A stretch of 64,000 nt of DNA from Rhineura floridana (GCF_030035675.1 NC_084483.1:147657425-147721424), one strand, 5' to 3'. Positions 9,953-20,638 are shown, counted from the first letter of the stretch. Notes: generated by a model from the sequence alone, not told the origin. Numbers and translations are program-made.

Positions 9953-11784
9953 ATTATTATTATTTTATCATTAATTTTTATTCAAAGTTTCAAAAAACAA
10001 AACAGAACAAAAAAAAACAAATTAATAACTAATACAATAAAATAAAATGTTGACTTCAGATTTGTCGCAGATCAGTTATAGATCTATAATATATAACAAA
10101 CCTGTCTCTTAATATATTACAAAATCACTTTCCTCCAGTAGTTATCTTAATTAATCATCAAATCTCATTAACATTACTTTATTCTTTCCGCAAAAAGTCA
10201 AAGAGAGGCTTCCACTCCTTGAGAAATATATCCATCGATTTTTCTCCAAATAAACATGTCAATTAATCCATCTCATCAAGTCTGCTAGGTCCAGTAGTTT
10301 CAATAGCCATTCTCAGTGTTAATTCCATCTTCCATCTCCATCCTTGCACCCATAATAATCTTGCTGTCATAGTCATATAATAAAAGTCTGATAGGAATTT
10401 CTTTCATCACAAATATTTCCTTGCCATCAATTTCAAATGTACCACTGAAATGTTGTTGTAAAGCTGCATCTCTGCTCCTCCTTTCCACAGAATGCAACAT
10501 CACATCTCCCGAGAGTTTTTCCATTGTCACACATCTGGAATTAATTCTGTAAACTTCTCCATTTCAAGTTCCATCAAATCCTTCCAATCCAGGAATTTTT
10601 TTGAACCGTTGATATCTTTATCTCTAATCTCTTCACCAATTCCTTCAAGGACAGCGCTGAATTCCAAACAGTGATATTTGTCTCCAGGATCCATCACAGC
10701 CATAAAATCCAAATCTTTTTCCAAGTCCATATTTGATTCCAATCTCCAGGGCTTGAACCTTTCCTTTAATTTTTCTTTCATCTTCTTTTATTTGTCCAGC
10801 CGTATCTTTGGTCTCATCCACCTCCCCTCTCACAGAATCCTGAATTTCCATCAGCTCCTGTCTCATTTTGCCAAATTCACTTTTCATCTCTTGTCTGCTC
10901 CGTCTCAGCTCCTGTCTCACCAGCTTAATCTCATTATTTTCTGAAACATATCTAGATAGAGAACCCCTTCCTGTACATCCAGGGTCTCAGCCACCTTCTT
11001 GATTGTCATTCTTAACTATTCCCAAGCAAAGAACAGTTTATTTCTTTTTCCAGTCACAAAGGAGTTAATCCTCCAAGCCTGCTGACATCACCCTCTAGAC
11101 AGCACGAACCGCCTTATCTCTTATGTGTCCAAAAGTGCAAAACAAATTTAGTTCACAGCATCCAAAAAATTAATGGCATAAAAAGTAAGCAGATTCGTCA
11201 AAAAAAAAAAAAAGTAGACCAGAAAAAATAGTCTCAAATGTCATAAAATCAGATTTCTTCTTTAGATTAGTTGCCCCTCATCCGTTTATATCTTTAAAAT
11301 GCTCAATTCCATGCCAGCTTTTTGCAATAAAAAACAAAGATAGGCTATTTCGATTTTCTTCCTCCTTAATTCCGTGTATATGAAAGTTATAACTCACCCA
11401 GGGATTCTTTGTTGCTGATCCTTTAACAAATCTCTTTTACTGTAACGATAACAAAATGATAAGAGTAGATAGAAGAATGCTTGCCTCTTAGAATACGTTT
11501 TTCTTTAAAGAAAAAAAAACGTCTTGCTTAATCAGTTTGAGCTTGCTTGAAATTCCCTGGCTCCGTCCGACGTTGCTGGCAGGTCCTTCGTTCCTAATGA
11601 ATTCAAGTCCCCCAACAAACACAACGAAGCTTGCGGATAATCTCTTCGTTTCTCCCTTGCCTGGGAGAAAGTTTTTACCAGTCAAAAAAAACCTTTTGGC
11701 TGGTTTTAAAACTGAAAAAGCTTCCTCTGAGACGAGAGCTCGTCTCAGAGGCAGGCACAAGCTAAGCAATCCTTCCCGGAAGTC
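9953..11784 (-). mobile_element. Internally deleted L1 retrotransposon (5' UTR, ORF1 part, 3' end)
   Basis: A 1832-bp minus-strand L1 copy with both outer ends kept. Going leftwards from 11784 it has a 5' UTR of about 780 bp, the ORF1 N-terminal and central parts (10300-11000, broken), then a direct jump at about 10378-10382 to the last ~75 codons of ORF2 and the 3' UTR, ending in an (ATT)n tail. In the other L1 of this window (from 58492) these two points are about 3.8 kb apart, so nearly all of ORF2 is missing. Flanking 16-bp duplications show that it inserted once, into the Tc1 element. Confidence 0.88.
11721..11752. repeat. Perfect palindrome in the L1 5' UTR
   Basis: The 13-base arms CCTCTGAGACGAG and CTCGTCTCAGAGG are separated by two bases. 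They lie close to the 5' end of the deleted L1 and could form a stem-loop in its RNA. Confidence 0.85.
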
Positions 11785-11800
11785 ACACTTGGATATTATT
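11785..11800. repeat. Target site duplication, right copy
   Basis: Exact partner of 9937-9952. After it the Tc1 sequence resumes. Confidence 0.93.
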
Positions 11801-12249
11801 TTGAACCCTTTTCCTAATCTATGCATTTGTATTACGTTATCTCCCACTTCCGTAGAATGCTCTTTTTTCCCTTCACATTCACAGCCTGACCAATGATCCT
11901 TCAACAGTGGGTTTTTTATCCTGACAATGTGACAGCAACTTTAATGGTTCACAGGTGGAGGCCAACGGTAAGGTAATTGTGTTCTCGATAAGGCAATTTC
12001 TTTCATCTGTATAAACTGGGAACTTCCACAGCATAGGAGTTGAAAACTTATGCAAGCAATGTGTTTCAGTTTTTTATGTTTCTTACAAACATTTCTCAAC
12101 ATAAAACCAATGTCACCTTACAATAATTGATTGAGTTTCAGTGTTTCAAAATAAAATATCATACAGAACAAAATTACAATGTACCATTTATAATTCAGTA
12201 ATATGAGAGCATTAGTCAGGGGTCTGATTACTTTTGCAAGGCAATGTAT

Positions 12250-12940
12250 AGAAGCAGAAGCCAACTATTGCTTCAAATTACAATCATACTTATTAAGCAT
12301 ACTGGACTTCAATTTCTGAAAGAAAGGAATATAATGGCAAGGTATTGGATAGGTGTTGTGGCAAAGCAGAAACTCCAATTACAAATGATGTTGAACATTT
12401 TTACTAATGCACCCAAAAGCGCATTAAACTGTCCAAACTGGGAATGGTGTGATTTTATTTTCAGCTATTAGCCCCATGCAGGATAATGATATCCAACGGC
12501 AAGCTCATAGAAAACAACAGGTGTTCTTAGGGAGGGGGAAAAACCCCAGCTCTGCTGCACTTTGTCAGAGCAAGCATAACATATTTTTAATCTGTCATAT
12601 CTCCTTCCAAGGCAATGGGAGATAACCACCAACCGTTTAAAACAGATACATTTCCTCTCCCATGCTAAAAAATATTCCTAGCTTATTTTTAATTTACTTA
12701 AACCAGGGAAGTGACTTCCAGGTTTAGGGGGCATGAAATGTAGCTACTGGCTTTATCCCAGCACTTGACTGGTTCCCCCCTACTGTAATTGCAATGAGTT
12801 TCCCTCCCGATATCTAGCCTCTAGCTAAGAAAAACTCAAGTAGGGCTAGAATTGCAAAGGCACAATAGAAAACTTTTCAGCTTTTAATGAGGGAAATCTC
12901 AAAATCAAATTTTAGGAACCTCCAACCTCTCCAATCCTAT
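12250..12940. other. Intergenic, unassigned
   Basis: AT-rich sequence with no recognisable gene or repeat. Confidence 0.5.
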
Positions 12941-12998
12941 CCATTCACTCAGGAGTAAATCTAATTGAGTTCAACAGGGCTCATCTCCAGGAAAGTGA
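12941..12998. repeat. Palindromic squamate dispersed repeat
   Basis: ATTCACTCAGGAGTAAATCT, then AATTGAGTTCAACAGGGCTC. A degenerate half copy of the GAGTAAGTCCCATTGA family. Confidence 0.5.
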
Positions 12999-13164
12999 AT
13001 TTCCTGTCATCTTCCATGGAGCCTCTCCTTTCAAAATGGCTTCCTGGTTATTCTGTCAGTTCTGGAGGACTTCCCCCCCCTTGTTTTCTTGCTTTTATTC
13101 GTTGACTTAACTTATTCAGATGAGGATGTTGTTGTTCAAATTAAGTTGTGGAAGTTCTTTAAAG

Positions 13165-13262
13165 CAGGGATGGGGAATCTGTAGTTCTCCAGACATTGTT
13201 GGACTCTTGACTGCTATCAGTCTCAGCCAGCATGGTCAATGGTCAGGGATTATGGGACGTGT
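13165..13262. mobile_element. hAT-type MITE, partial
   Basis: Begins CAGGGATGGGGAATCTGTAG and continues with TCCAGACATTGTTGGACT and CAGCCAGCATGGTCAATGG. This is the same family as the element at 40711-40848. The right end is worn and not clearly defined. Confidence 0.6.
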
Positions 13263-13426
13263 GGTATGCAGGACCACACAGCTGCTCTAGATGCTTCACT
13301 AGGCTAAAGTATATGGGAATGACTCTGAGGGCTTGCTATTAGATCCTGCCTACATGTTCACAGAGAAAAGCATAACCATTTTGTATAGGAAAAGGGCAGA
13401 ATGAAAGCTCATGGTTTTGTCATACA

Positions 13427-13605
13427 CAGTAGAACTTTGCTCTAATGCAAGGGTCAGTGGACAAGGGACATGCCCATTACAGGGCTTCTGTGTTATAATG
13501 AAAGTCATGTTCTGTAAACAGTATTTTACTCAGGGAATATTGTCATACCCTCTGTATATCCAAATCCATGGTTCAATAAGCAGCATTATAAGCAAGGTTC
13601 TACTG
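13427..13605. mobile_element. Tc1/mariner-superfamily MITE (Tigger-like)
   Basis: The 179-bp element has inverted ends CAGTAGAACTTTGCT and AGCAAGGTTCTACTG. TA follows on the right (13606-13607); the left flank reads CA, probably a mutated TA. No coding capacity. Confidence 0.7.
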
Positions 13606-14045
13606 TAATTGTTTAGAAAGAAAATCACCTTTACAGTCCAATTCCAGTGAATAATGAATAAATCTTATAACAAAGCCGTGTCCATTTACGGTGATCTGTG
13701 GCATCCCACATTAGTCTGTGATATATATTGCTTGTAGTTTGAAAGGATTTTTTTATTCAAAAGCCTTGATTTTATGCCCTTAGTCGCTGAGGAAGACAGG
13801 TTGTTGAAACATGTCTGGCCAAAACACCAAAGGAAGCACTTTTTTAAAAATGTATTTGTCTCTTTAACTGGTGATATACATGCCTTTGGAATAAGTATTT
13901 AAAGTTTACTTTTATTGCTTGATATATTAAAATTCTTACATTTATGTATTATTTATCCGTAACTTTTTTCCTAAACTTTTGCATTTTGTTAGGATAAATA
14001 ACTTTTCTGTCTGTCTACAGTAACTAAAAGAGGAAGGATTATACA

Positions 14046-14170
14046 CAGGGATGGCTAATGTGTGGTCCTTCCGGTGTTGGATTCTATTTCCCGTTGTCCC
14101 TGACTCTCTGGTGGGAGTTGGACTCAAGCAACGTATCAGGGGTGGAATGCTCACAGGTCCCTCATCCCTG
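14046..14170. mobile_element. hAT-type MITE, short copy
   Basis: Starts CAGGGATGGCTAATGTG and ends CCCTCATCCCTG, with an internal GTTGGATTCTATTTCCCG. It resembles the family at 13165 and 40711. No target duplication was found. Confidence 0.6.
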
Positions 14171-16423
14171 CTTTAGCAGATTAGTCCATATAATCTAGAT
14201 CAGTGTGAAACTGCCAGGATGGCCTCTATTTTGTGAATGCACAGGATCAAAGGTCTTCACATTCTCCCCTTGCCCTAAGGCGATTCAGATTTCTTGTATG
14301 TCAGAAGTGTTCTCCTAAGCTTGCATATTTCCAACAACAGTTGTCTGAATAGGCAGGTTAGTGGTTGGAGATTCCTCCCAAGAGAAAATATCAGGAAAAC
14401 AAATGGGAGTTCAACAGCGGAGTAACTTTACAACTTTATTTCTTAAACATTGTAATACTTAAAAGTTTTACATTAGTGCAGAGTTGGTCTTAGTCAATAA
14501 GTCAGAACCAAATCAGTTACATTGCAATATATACGAAGGCTATGCTCTAGTATCTTAGTACCTGTATCAGCGCCTCTAACTCTTATCCAGAAAGAAAAAG
14601 AATAATTATCTGACCCAATGTGGGAGTCAAACCTTGGACTTTTGGCAGCAGCTGCAGCGCCTTCAACTAGGCTTAGAAGCACTGGTAAAAATCTTTCTAT
14701 TTCTCTCATATTTATAGCACACTCTGGGTTATCTACAGGCATCATCTTTGCAAACTACAGGAGATCACCCATTGTATACCTTGGAGAGACATTAATTTGC
14801 ATTCTCAATAAGGTTTCTAAAAGAAACTTGACTAGTAGAACTAGTTCACTCCTATTCTGTTGGCTTCAGTCCCAACTGTCTTATCTTTTACTGACTACTA
14901 AGCTTGGTAGAATGCCTGGAAATTCAAAGTCAGGCCAAAGATTAACGGGGAGAAATGTCCACAGCTTCTCTCAGCTGGTTTAACCCTATACAGCACTCTA
15001 ACAGGTCTTGCATGATACATAAAATGCATTTCTCTTACCAATGAGAGCTCTTGGGGATGAAAATACGTAAGAAATGGGGACAGCCATACATAAGAAATGG
15101 GAACAGAACAAGTGGTTCTCTAACTCCCCACTCCCCCAACCACTTGAAAATTGCTGAATCTCTCACCAAGCCACTTAATGATTTTTCTGCCTTTTGTTTA
15201 TGAATTATACTATGCATGTGCTCTTCCCCCTTTCTTGCTGATTCCTTCATTCCCATGTATTGACTCTCCACTCCTTTCAAGGGCCTTACCAGCCTTTTCC
15301 CCACAGCTGGGGACTGTGATTTTTCATGCTTTCATGTTAATGTTTGCTGTTGTTATCTTATAATATTTATGGTAAGTGACATTATAGAAGGTATATGTTA
15401 AGTGGTGAATTTGGGGAGATGGAATGAATGAGTAGAATGTTGGTGTGTGTTGTATGGTGATTGGCTGAATATGTGAGTTGAATGTTTATATTTTGAAGCA
15501 TTGACAGACGAGGAAAAGTTTGTGAGATAGGGTACAGACTTGTCAGAGATGGAAGGGTGGCTTATAGAGGGGTAGAGAGGCAGGTGTTATTACTGGTAGT
15601 AACAGAAACTTATCAAGTGTATTATTCTTGAACTACAGGACAACAAACTGAAACCACACACTTAAGAACTGAATTCTTGTTTATTTTGTTTTTTCTGATT
15701 AACAAAATCTGTTTACCTTTCAAACACACCAGGTTCATGGTCAGCTATTGAACAGAGCATAAGTGTGGCTAAACATAAAGGCTTTGGGTAGCAAAAGAAA
15801 CAGTAGCAGGTGAAGGGAGCAGCTCATAGCTATAATTTTTTTAAAAGGCACAAAGATACACACACACCCTGTGCATAAAACCTGGTTGTTCATAGCAAGG
15901 CCTGAGGGATTACAGCAGAGTCCCAAGCAGCAGCATTGCTTTAAGAATGTGTTGAGAAAAATAACAGTAAAGTGTCCCCCATCTGCTACAGACAGGGAGG
16001 TGGCAGGTGATGGTGCGACAGGGACCTTCTCCTGTAGCTTTACTCCTCTGAGGAAGGCAGAGGCTCCTGTCCCCATCACTTTGGCAGACCACCTGAATGA
16101 AGCTCATGAACCACACTTTGGGAACTCCTGATATCGGTGCTCTACATGCAGAGTGCAGAAAACACCACGAGTCTCCATACCAGTGTGTGTGTATAGGATC
16201 TCAAGTAAATTGGGTAAAAGACACATACATGGCTCAGTTAAATAAATGGTGCTATATGCTATGAATGATTCCCAGAGTGTGGACTAATAGTTTTAAGGCA
16301 GCAAGTATAATTATTGTGGTTCACTGCAGTGATGACACAAAGTATGGCAAATAGATGTACATCTGGAAATATTCAAGGATGCAACCATGCACCTCCCTCT
16401 GCACAAAGGTGAATAGTACCCAA
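14171..16423. other. Intergenic, mostly unassigned
   Basis: No gene seen. Near 14600-14680 the minus strand reads GCCTAGTTGAAGGCGCTGC and GGTTTGACTCCCAC, which resemble degraded A- and B-box elements of a tRNA-derived sequence; this is weak. The stretch 14900-16400 has no recognisable feature; short open frames there look like chance. Confidence 0.45.
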
Positions 16424-16797
16424 AGCCAGGGGTGTAGTTATCCAGGGTCGTGGGAGGTCATAGACCTGTTACTTTTTTGGGAGCAGAGTCTTCTCCAGAT
16501 CACTACATATGTATCAGCATGAAAAGGGAGTGTGTAGACATGGAGAAGAGTCCTTGTCCTTTTGTGCTGATTAGACTCAGCCACTGAGAAGACTCTTCTC
16601 AGAAGCTAACCCATATATTTGCCATTCATGCCGATTGGCCCCGAGGGATGTCTGTTGCAGTGGAGTGTGGACTTGCAAGAGGACAGGAAGAGCAAGGGAG
16701 ATAATGGAACGTGGAAAAGGGTGTGTGGCTGTAACAGGGGCATGGTGTGACTATCATGAAGGAACCTTCTACTTCTGAATTTACCACTATACTACTG
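16424..16797. mobile_element. MITE-like repeat, copy 1 of a pair
   Basis: From CAGGGGTGTAGTTATCC to ACCACTATACTACTG. The ends are imperfect inverted repeats. The same ~380-bp unit recurs at 19205-19842. Shared internal words are TTACTTTTTTGGGAGCAG and GCCACTGAGAAGA. Probably a non-autonomous DNA transposon; superfamily uncertain. Confidence 0.65.
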
Positions 16798-17780
16798 CCC
16801 AAGGCCAGCCTACTTATTTTGGCAGCAGAGGCAGAAAATCCCACAAGCACCTCTCCTCTTCCCTGGCATTAAAATTACAATAATAATAAATTAGTTAATA
16901 ATTTTCTGTCCTTCCATGTTGCAGAAAATCAGTTGTCTGAGGCAGCTCTTTACTCTGCTTGGTGGTAGGGCAGGCCCCCTACATCAACAGTTGAAGGGCA
17001 TGACAGTTGGCTACCTGTGGATTCTACGCTTATACTGATTTTAACAAAAGAAAGATGATTGCTATGCAACAGGAAAAGTGTTTTGTCCAGATTCAGAGGC
17101 AGTCACTGAGAAGGGAAAATGTTTGAAAACAAAAGGTGGCAATGCTTTGGAAGGGTCCAAGGCATAATATATAGGACTTTCCGGCAATGTTCAGCCCCAA
17201 CATCTCTCATTTTAGGCTTGAGTGATGCTAGTAGCATTGGTGACACTTGAAACTGTCGAACTACACACCCCATCTGCAGGGGGTCGTGTGAAACGCTGAA
17301 ACAATACACCTGGCCGTTTAGAATAATTTTCCATGTATAAATGAACATTCTTTTTAGAATCGTGGCTGAAGCCGGTACAATCTCCCCAGGCCCGTAAGCA
17401 GCATCCTCCCAAAAAGTAGGGGTTGGGGGAGAATTTTTTCTGTAATAAATTTAATTATTTATTTTCTGAAAAAAGGGGGGGCAAAAAAATCTGGAGCCGC
17501 TCCCAGCTCCCCTCCCCCTCCCCCCCCCCGGCCTGAATCTCACGTTACATTTTGCAGTATTCGGGCGACTGCGCCACTTGCGGGACTGGCTGGGTGCAGT
17601 TCGGGCTGCCTGCGTTAGCTCTCAAATCCAGACAGATAGAGAATACGTAAAGCTGCACTTCTGTTTAAAAAAAAGAAAAAGAAAAGAGGGATGAAGCTCC
17701 ATTGACCCGGTGAGACTTACGAATAAATACACATAGAATTGCATACTATGCAGCTTCCTAAAATCTCTTCAATCTAGGCA
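16798..17780. other. Region upstream of FEZ2, homopolymer-rich
   Basis: No gene seen. It includes G- and C-homopolymer stretches at 17475-17530 (GGGGGGG, then CCCCTCCCCCTCCCCCCCCCC), which could form unusual DNA structure just upstream of the FEZ2 CpG island. Confidence 0.5.
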
Positions 17781-18350
17781 AGGGGCGGTCTCTAAGGACG
17801 GCAAGACTCTGAACCGCCACCGCCTTGCCTTCCGCCCCGGCAACCGGGAGCGCGCGCTGTTAAGCGCCGGGGTGGGGGCGAGAAGGCAGGCGGGTACGCG
17901 CAGGCCGGGCCCGGTCGGCTTCTCTTCTCTGTTGCTGTCCGCCATGGCGGCTGCAACGGCGGCCTCGCAACGGGACCCTTCTGGGGACTGGCAGGACTTT
18001 TCGGGCTTCCAGCCTTCCGCTGAGGAAAGTGGCAGTCCGGAGTCCTCCGCGGCTCGAGAGGGAGGCTCCCGGAGCAATGAAGGCGACGGCAACGACCTGG
18101 CGGCCAAGCTACCGCTCTGCTTCCAGCCACCCCCACGGAGTTGTGGCGACGGAGAAGCCCATATCCCGCCGCGGCCTCTTAGCGAGCAGAGCGCCCTTCA
18201 CGAAGATGAGTGAGTGGCTGGGCTGAGGGGGAACTAACAGGGCTGCGGCGGAGGCAGGACGAGTTCCTCCTTCCGGGGGGGAGGGTCCGTTTCCCCCCAA
18301 TCCCTGTGGCGGTGCCCCCTTTCCAAGATGGGGTTCGTAGTTTGGTAACA
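17780..18350 (+). promoter_or_regulatory. FEZ2: CpG-rich promoter region of FEZ2
   Basis: A local switch to GC-rich, CpG-dense sequence (GGGAGCGCGCGCTGTTAAGC, GTACGCGCAGGCCGGGCCCG) around the first exon, unlike the AT-rich surroundings. This is typical of a housekeeping-type CpG island promoter. No TATA box was recognised. The transcription start was not located; it should lie upstream of the ATG at 17944. Confidence 0.75.
17944..18209 (+). CDS. FEZ2: FEZ2 exon 1 (start codon)
   Basis: FEZ2 (fasciculation and elongation protein zeta 2) is the vertebrate relative of worm UNC-76, a cytoplasmic kinesin-1 cargo adaptor used in axon growth and transport. This exon encodes residues 1-88: an Ala-rich start (MAAATAASQRDP), the family motif GDWQDFSGFQ, an acidic/Ser-rich disordered stretch, and KLPLCFQPPP. 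The ATG at 17944 was chosen for its strong context (GCCATGGCG) and because no other ATG is in frame upstream. Donor: GATGA|GTGAGT. Eight exons, 17944-52462, together give about 376 residues, close to the length I recall for mammalian FEZ2. Confidence 0.92.
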
Positions 18351-18865
18351 ATACTCCTGGGAAAACGTACTCGGGTGCCTTCTTACATCTCCTGAACGCG
18401 GCTCCTTGTGAAGAGGTTGTTATTGGGAATGAATGGAAATCCAGCTTCAATGATACAGAAGAGAGCGCCCACCTCCCTCTTTCATTCCTAAGCACTGCGC
18501 AGTCCTGGAAGCCACTGGGGAAAAATTCAGAATGTAACACTAGGGTAATTAATACCTCCTCACTGGGATCAACCAAAGCGACACAAAGTATTCAGCACGC
18601 TCAGTGGCATCTAGCGATTAGCTCAGGATGGGTGCTTCAAAGTTCAAACTAGTTTCACGTCTTTATTGTCTTCAACTTGGACTTTAAACTTTTTTTAGTA
18701 CATCTAGCCTGGGCCATTCATGCTAGTTTTTTGTAGTCCACAGAAGTGGCTCTGTCTGCTGGAAGGGGAACTAGATGTTGGCAAAAACATCTTCTTTGTT
18801 TATGTTATTTTTAAGGAGAATTCCTTTACAAAACATCACAGACCCAGAAGACACGTTGGCTGTGC

Positions 18866-18945
18866 AATCTGAAACATGTTTACTCAGAAATAAAATCCCA
18901 TTGCATTTAATGGGGCTTGCTCCTGGTTAAAAGGATTGCAGCCTA
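18866..18945. repeat. Palindromic squamate dispersed repeat
   Basis: GCAATCTGAAACATGTTTACTC, then CATTGCATTTAATGGGGCTTG and GGATTGCAGCC. The two halves are complementary around the middle. Confidence 0.65.
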
Positions 18946-19204
18946 AGGCATGAGAAGCTTCCATATAGATGTGATCTGTAGCTTCTAAGCCACAAAATAT
19001 AGAACATGTTTGTTATGATGCTTTTAAATCTTCTTCCTCACTAAGTTTCTCTTTAAAATGTGTGGATTTTGACTTAGCTTTTCATGTTCAATTCTTAGCA
19101 AGCAGAAGAACGTCATCTGCTATGGCTTGTGCTCCAACACAATCCTCTCAAATTAGTTTCTCCATTTATAAATGCATGTTCTTTCAGTTGCACAAAGCAA
19201 TAGA

Positions 19205-19842
19205 ACCGGGGTGTAGTTGTCCAGGGAATTACAGGGTATTAGACCCCTTACTTTTTTGGGAGCAGGGTCCCAGCCAGGTGCCTATGTCTCCAGTGACCTA
19301 CAAACTAGTCAGCATGATGGGAGCATGTTAGCCACTGAGAAGAATCTTCTAACATGCGTCCTTGTCCTTTCCTGCTGATTGGGGCCGATCAGAGTACAAG
19401 GAGGTGAGTCAGCCACTGAAAAGACTCTTCTTAGTACACTCCACTTTCGTGCTGATTGGCTCCTATGGATGTCTGTTGAGACTTTTGTTTGGGGAGAAGG
19501 TGCACACGGGAAAGACTAAGGAGTGTGGAGTTGATGGAGAGTGAGCAAGCAAGTGAGGGGGCATGGTTATCTTGAAGAGACCCTGCACTTCTGAATTTGC
19601 TACTACAGTAGGGCCCCGCTCATACAGTGGGTTACATTCCGGACCACCGCTGTAAAGTGAAAACGGCTGTAAAGTGGATCCTATTGACTTACATTGACCA
19701 AAATGGCACCCGGCGGCAAAAAACCGCCGTAAAAGCGGAACAAGCGCTGTAAAGTGGGGCCTTTCTACAATTCACAACTGCTGTATTAGCGGAACACTGT
19801 AAAGCGAAGCACTGTAAAGTGGGGCCCTACTGTACACTACTG
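19205..19842. mobile_element. MITE-like repeat, copy 2, split by a Tigger-like MITE
   Basis: Starts CCGGGGTGTAGTTGTCC and finishes CACTACTG at 19842. Copy 1 of the same unit is at 16424-16797. Its last ten bases are cut off from the rest by the element at 19606-19832. Closing the gap gives CTACTACACTACTG, matching the end of copy 1. Confidence 0.7.
19606..19832. mobile_element. Tigger-like MITE with TA target duplication
   Basis: The 227-bp element has inverted ends CAGTAGGGCCCC and GGGGCCCTACTG and TA on both sides (19604-19605, 19833-19834). Internal GCTGTAAAGTG words repeat four times. No coding capacity. It sits inside the end of another MITE. Confidence 0.85.
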
Positions 19843-20212
19843 AATAGAACTTTGAGGAATATTCTTTTGAGTGCTTGTGAACTCAAGCAACAAAATCCAA
19901 TTACCAGATGCCATAGATGAACAAAGAAGTTGATTGGTGTGTTATCCTTCTGTGATGGTGAACTTCCCAGAGGACACATGATTGACCACTGTTACAGACA
20001 GAGTACTGGAGTAGATGTGGTCCAATCCAGCAAGGCAATTCTTACATTCTTGCATCTATGGATGCAAAACTCATTGTTACTGTTATTTAAGTATCTGTGA
20101 TATTATCTTTAAAATATTAACGTCCCAGCAAGGGAAATCCATATACAGAACCAAGTGTACATCTGTGGACACACAGGCATCATAAACGTGCATGCGTATC
20201 CCAAAATTCATC

Positions 20213-20306
20213 TAGAGATGTGAAGGTTAAAAAAAAAACAGAAAAATTCCCAGGGAGAAATATATATATATTAAAGTTTTCCAGTTTTTTCTGGGCCATA
20301 TCTCTA
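20213..20306. mobile_element. Small hAT-like MITE
   Basis: TAGAGATGTGAAGG at the left, GGGCCATATCTCTA at the right: the same family as the better copy at 41816-41960. It has a worn right end and an internal TA run. Confidence 0.55.
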
Positions 20307-20542
20307 TCTGGGTCCCATTGAACTGGCTAGATATATCTTTTGATCGGGGTGAGTGTTACCATCTGGACTACTCCTTATTGTACATAGCTGAAGATGGGTT
20401 GGGGCCATTCCATTTGATTTGAGAGAGGTTCAGTTTTAGTTTTATATGTTGCGTTCCAAAATGTTTAATTTTGGGATCGCTGTGGGATTCACCTAGTTAA
20501 TGATTTTTTAAACCATAACGTTGTTCAGTATATTTGTCAGAT

Positions 20543-20638
20543 TGAGGCTGCAATCCAGTGCACACTTACCTGGGAGTAAGTCCCATCGAACCCAATGGAG
20601 CATACTTATGAGTAGACATGTATTAAATTGCAGCCCTA
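20543..20638. repeat. Palindromic squamate dispersed repeat, full copy
   Basis: From GAGGCTGCAATCCAGTGC to AAATTGCAGCCCTA, including CTGGGAGTAAGTCCCATCGA and its near-complement TACTTATGAGTAGACATG. Best preserved copy of this family here. Confidence 0.75.

Larger units (their letters stand above)
8799..12246 (-). mobile_element. Tc1-like DNA transposon, interrupted by an L1
   Basis: Both ends are present: CAGTGCCTTGCAAAAATACT at the left and the complement TTTTGCAAGGCAATG at the right, each next to a TA dinucleotide (8797-8798 and 12247-12248), the Tc1/mariner target. The terminal inverted repeats are about 210 bp (8799-9012 and 12030-12246). The transposase is on the minus strand and broken in several frames. 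An L1-derived insertion (9953-11784) splits it near the transposase N-terminus. Without that insertion the element would be about 1.6 kb, the usual Tc1 length. Confidence 0.88.

Noticed and set aside
10378-10382. Splicing as the cause of the internal L1 deletion
   Set aside because: A GT donor-like site lies near the ORF1 breakpoint, but the retained sequence does not end there and no AG precedes the ORF2 breakpoint.
11488-11904. Open frames of 119-138 codons on both strands
   Set aside because: They run across the L1 5' UTR into the Tc1 element; not a gene.
14560-14680. Possible tRNA gene on the minus strand
   Set aside because: The A- and B-box-like words are too close together and no cloverleaf folds by eye. 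At most a degraded tRNA-derived repeat.
17872-18213. Longer reading frame over FEZ2 exon 1, starting at 17872
   Set aside because: It does not begin with ATG (GTG at 17872). The ATG at 17944 has a strong start context and gives the expected FEZ2 N-terminus.
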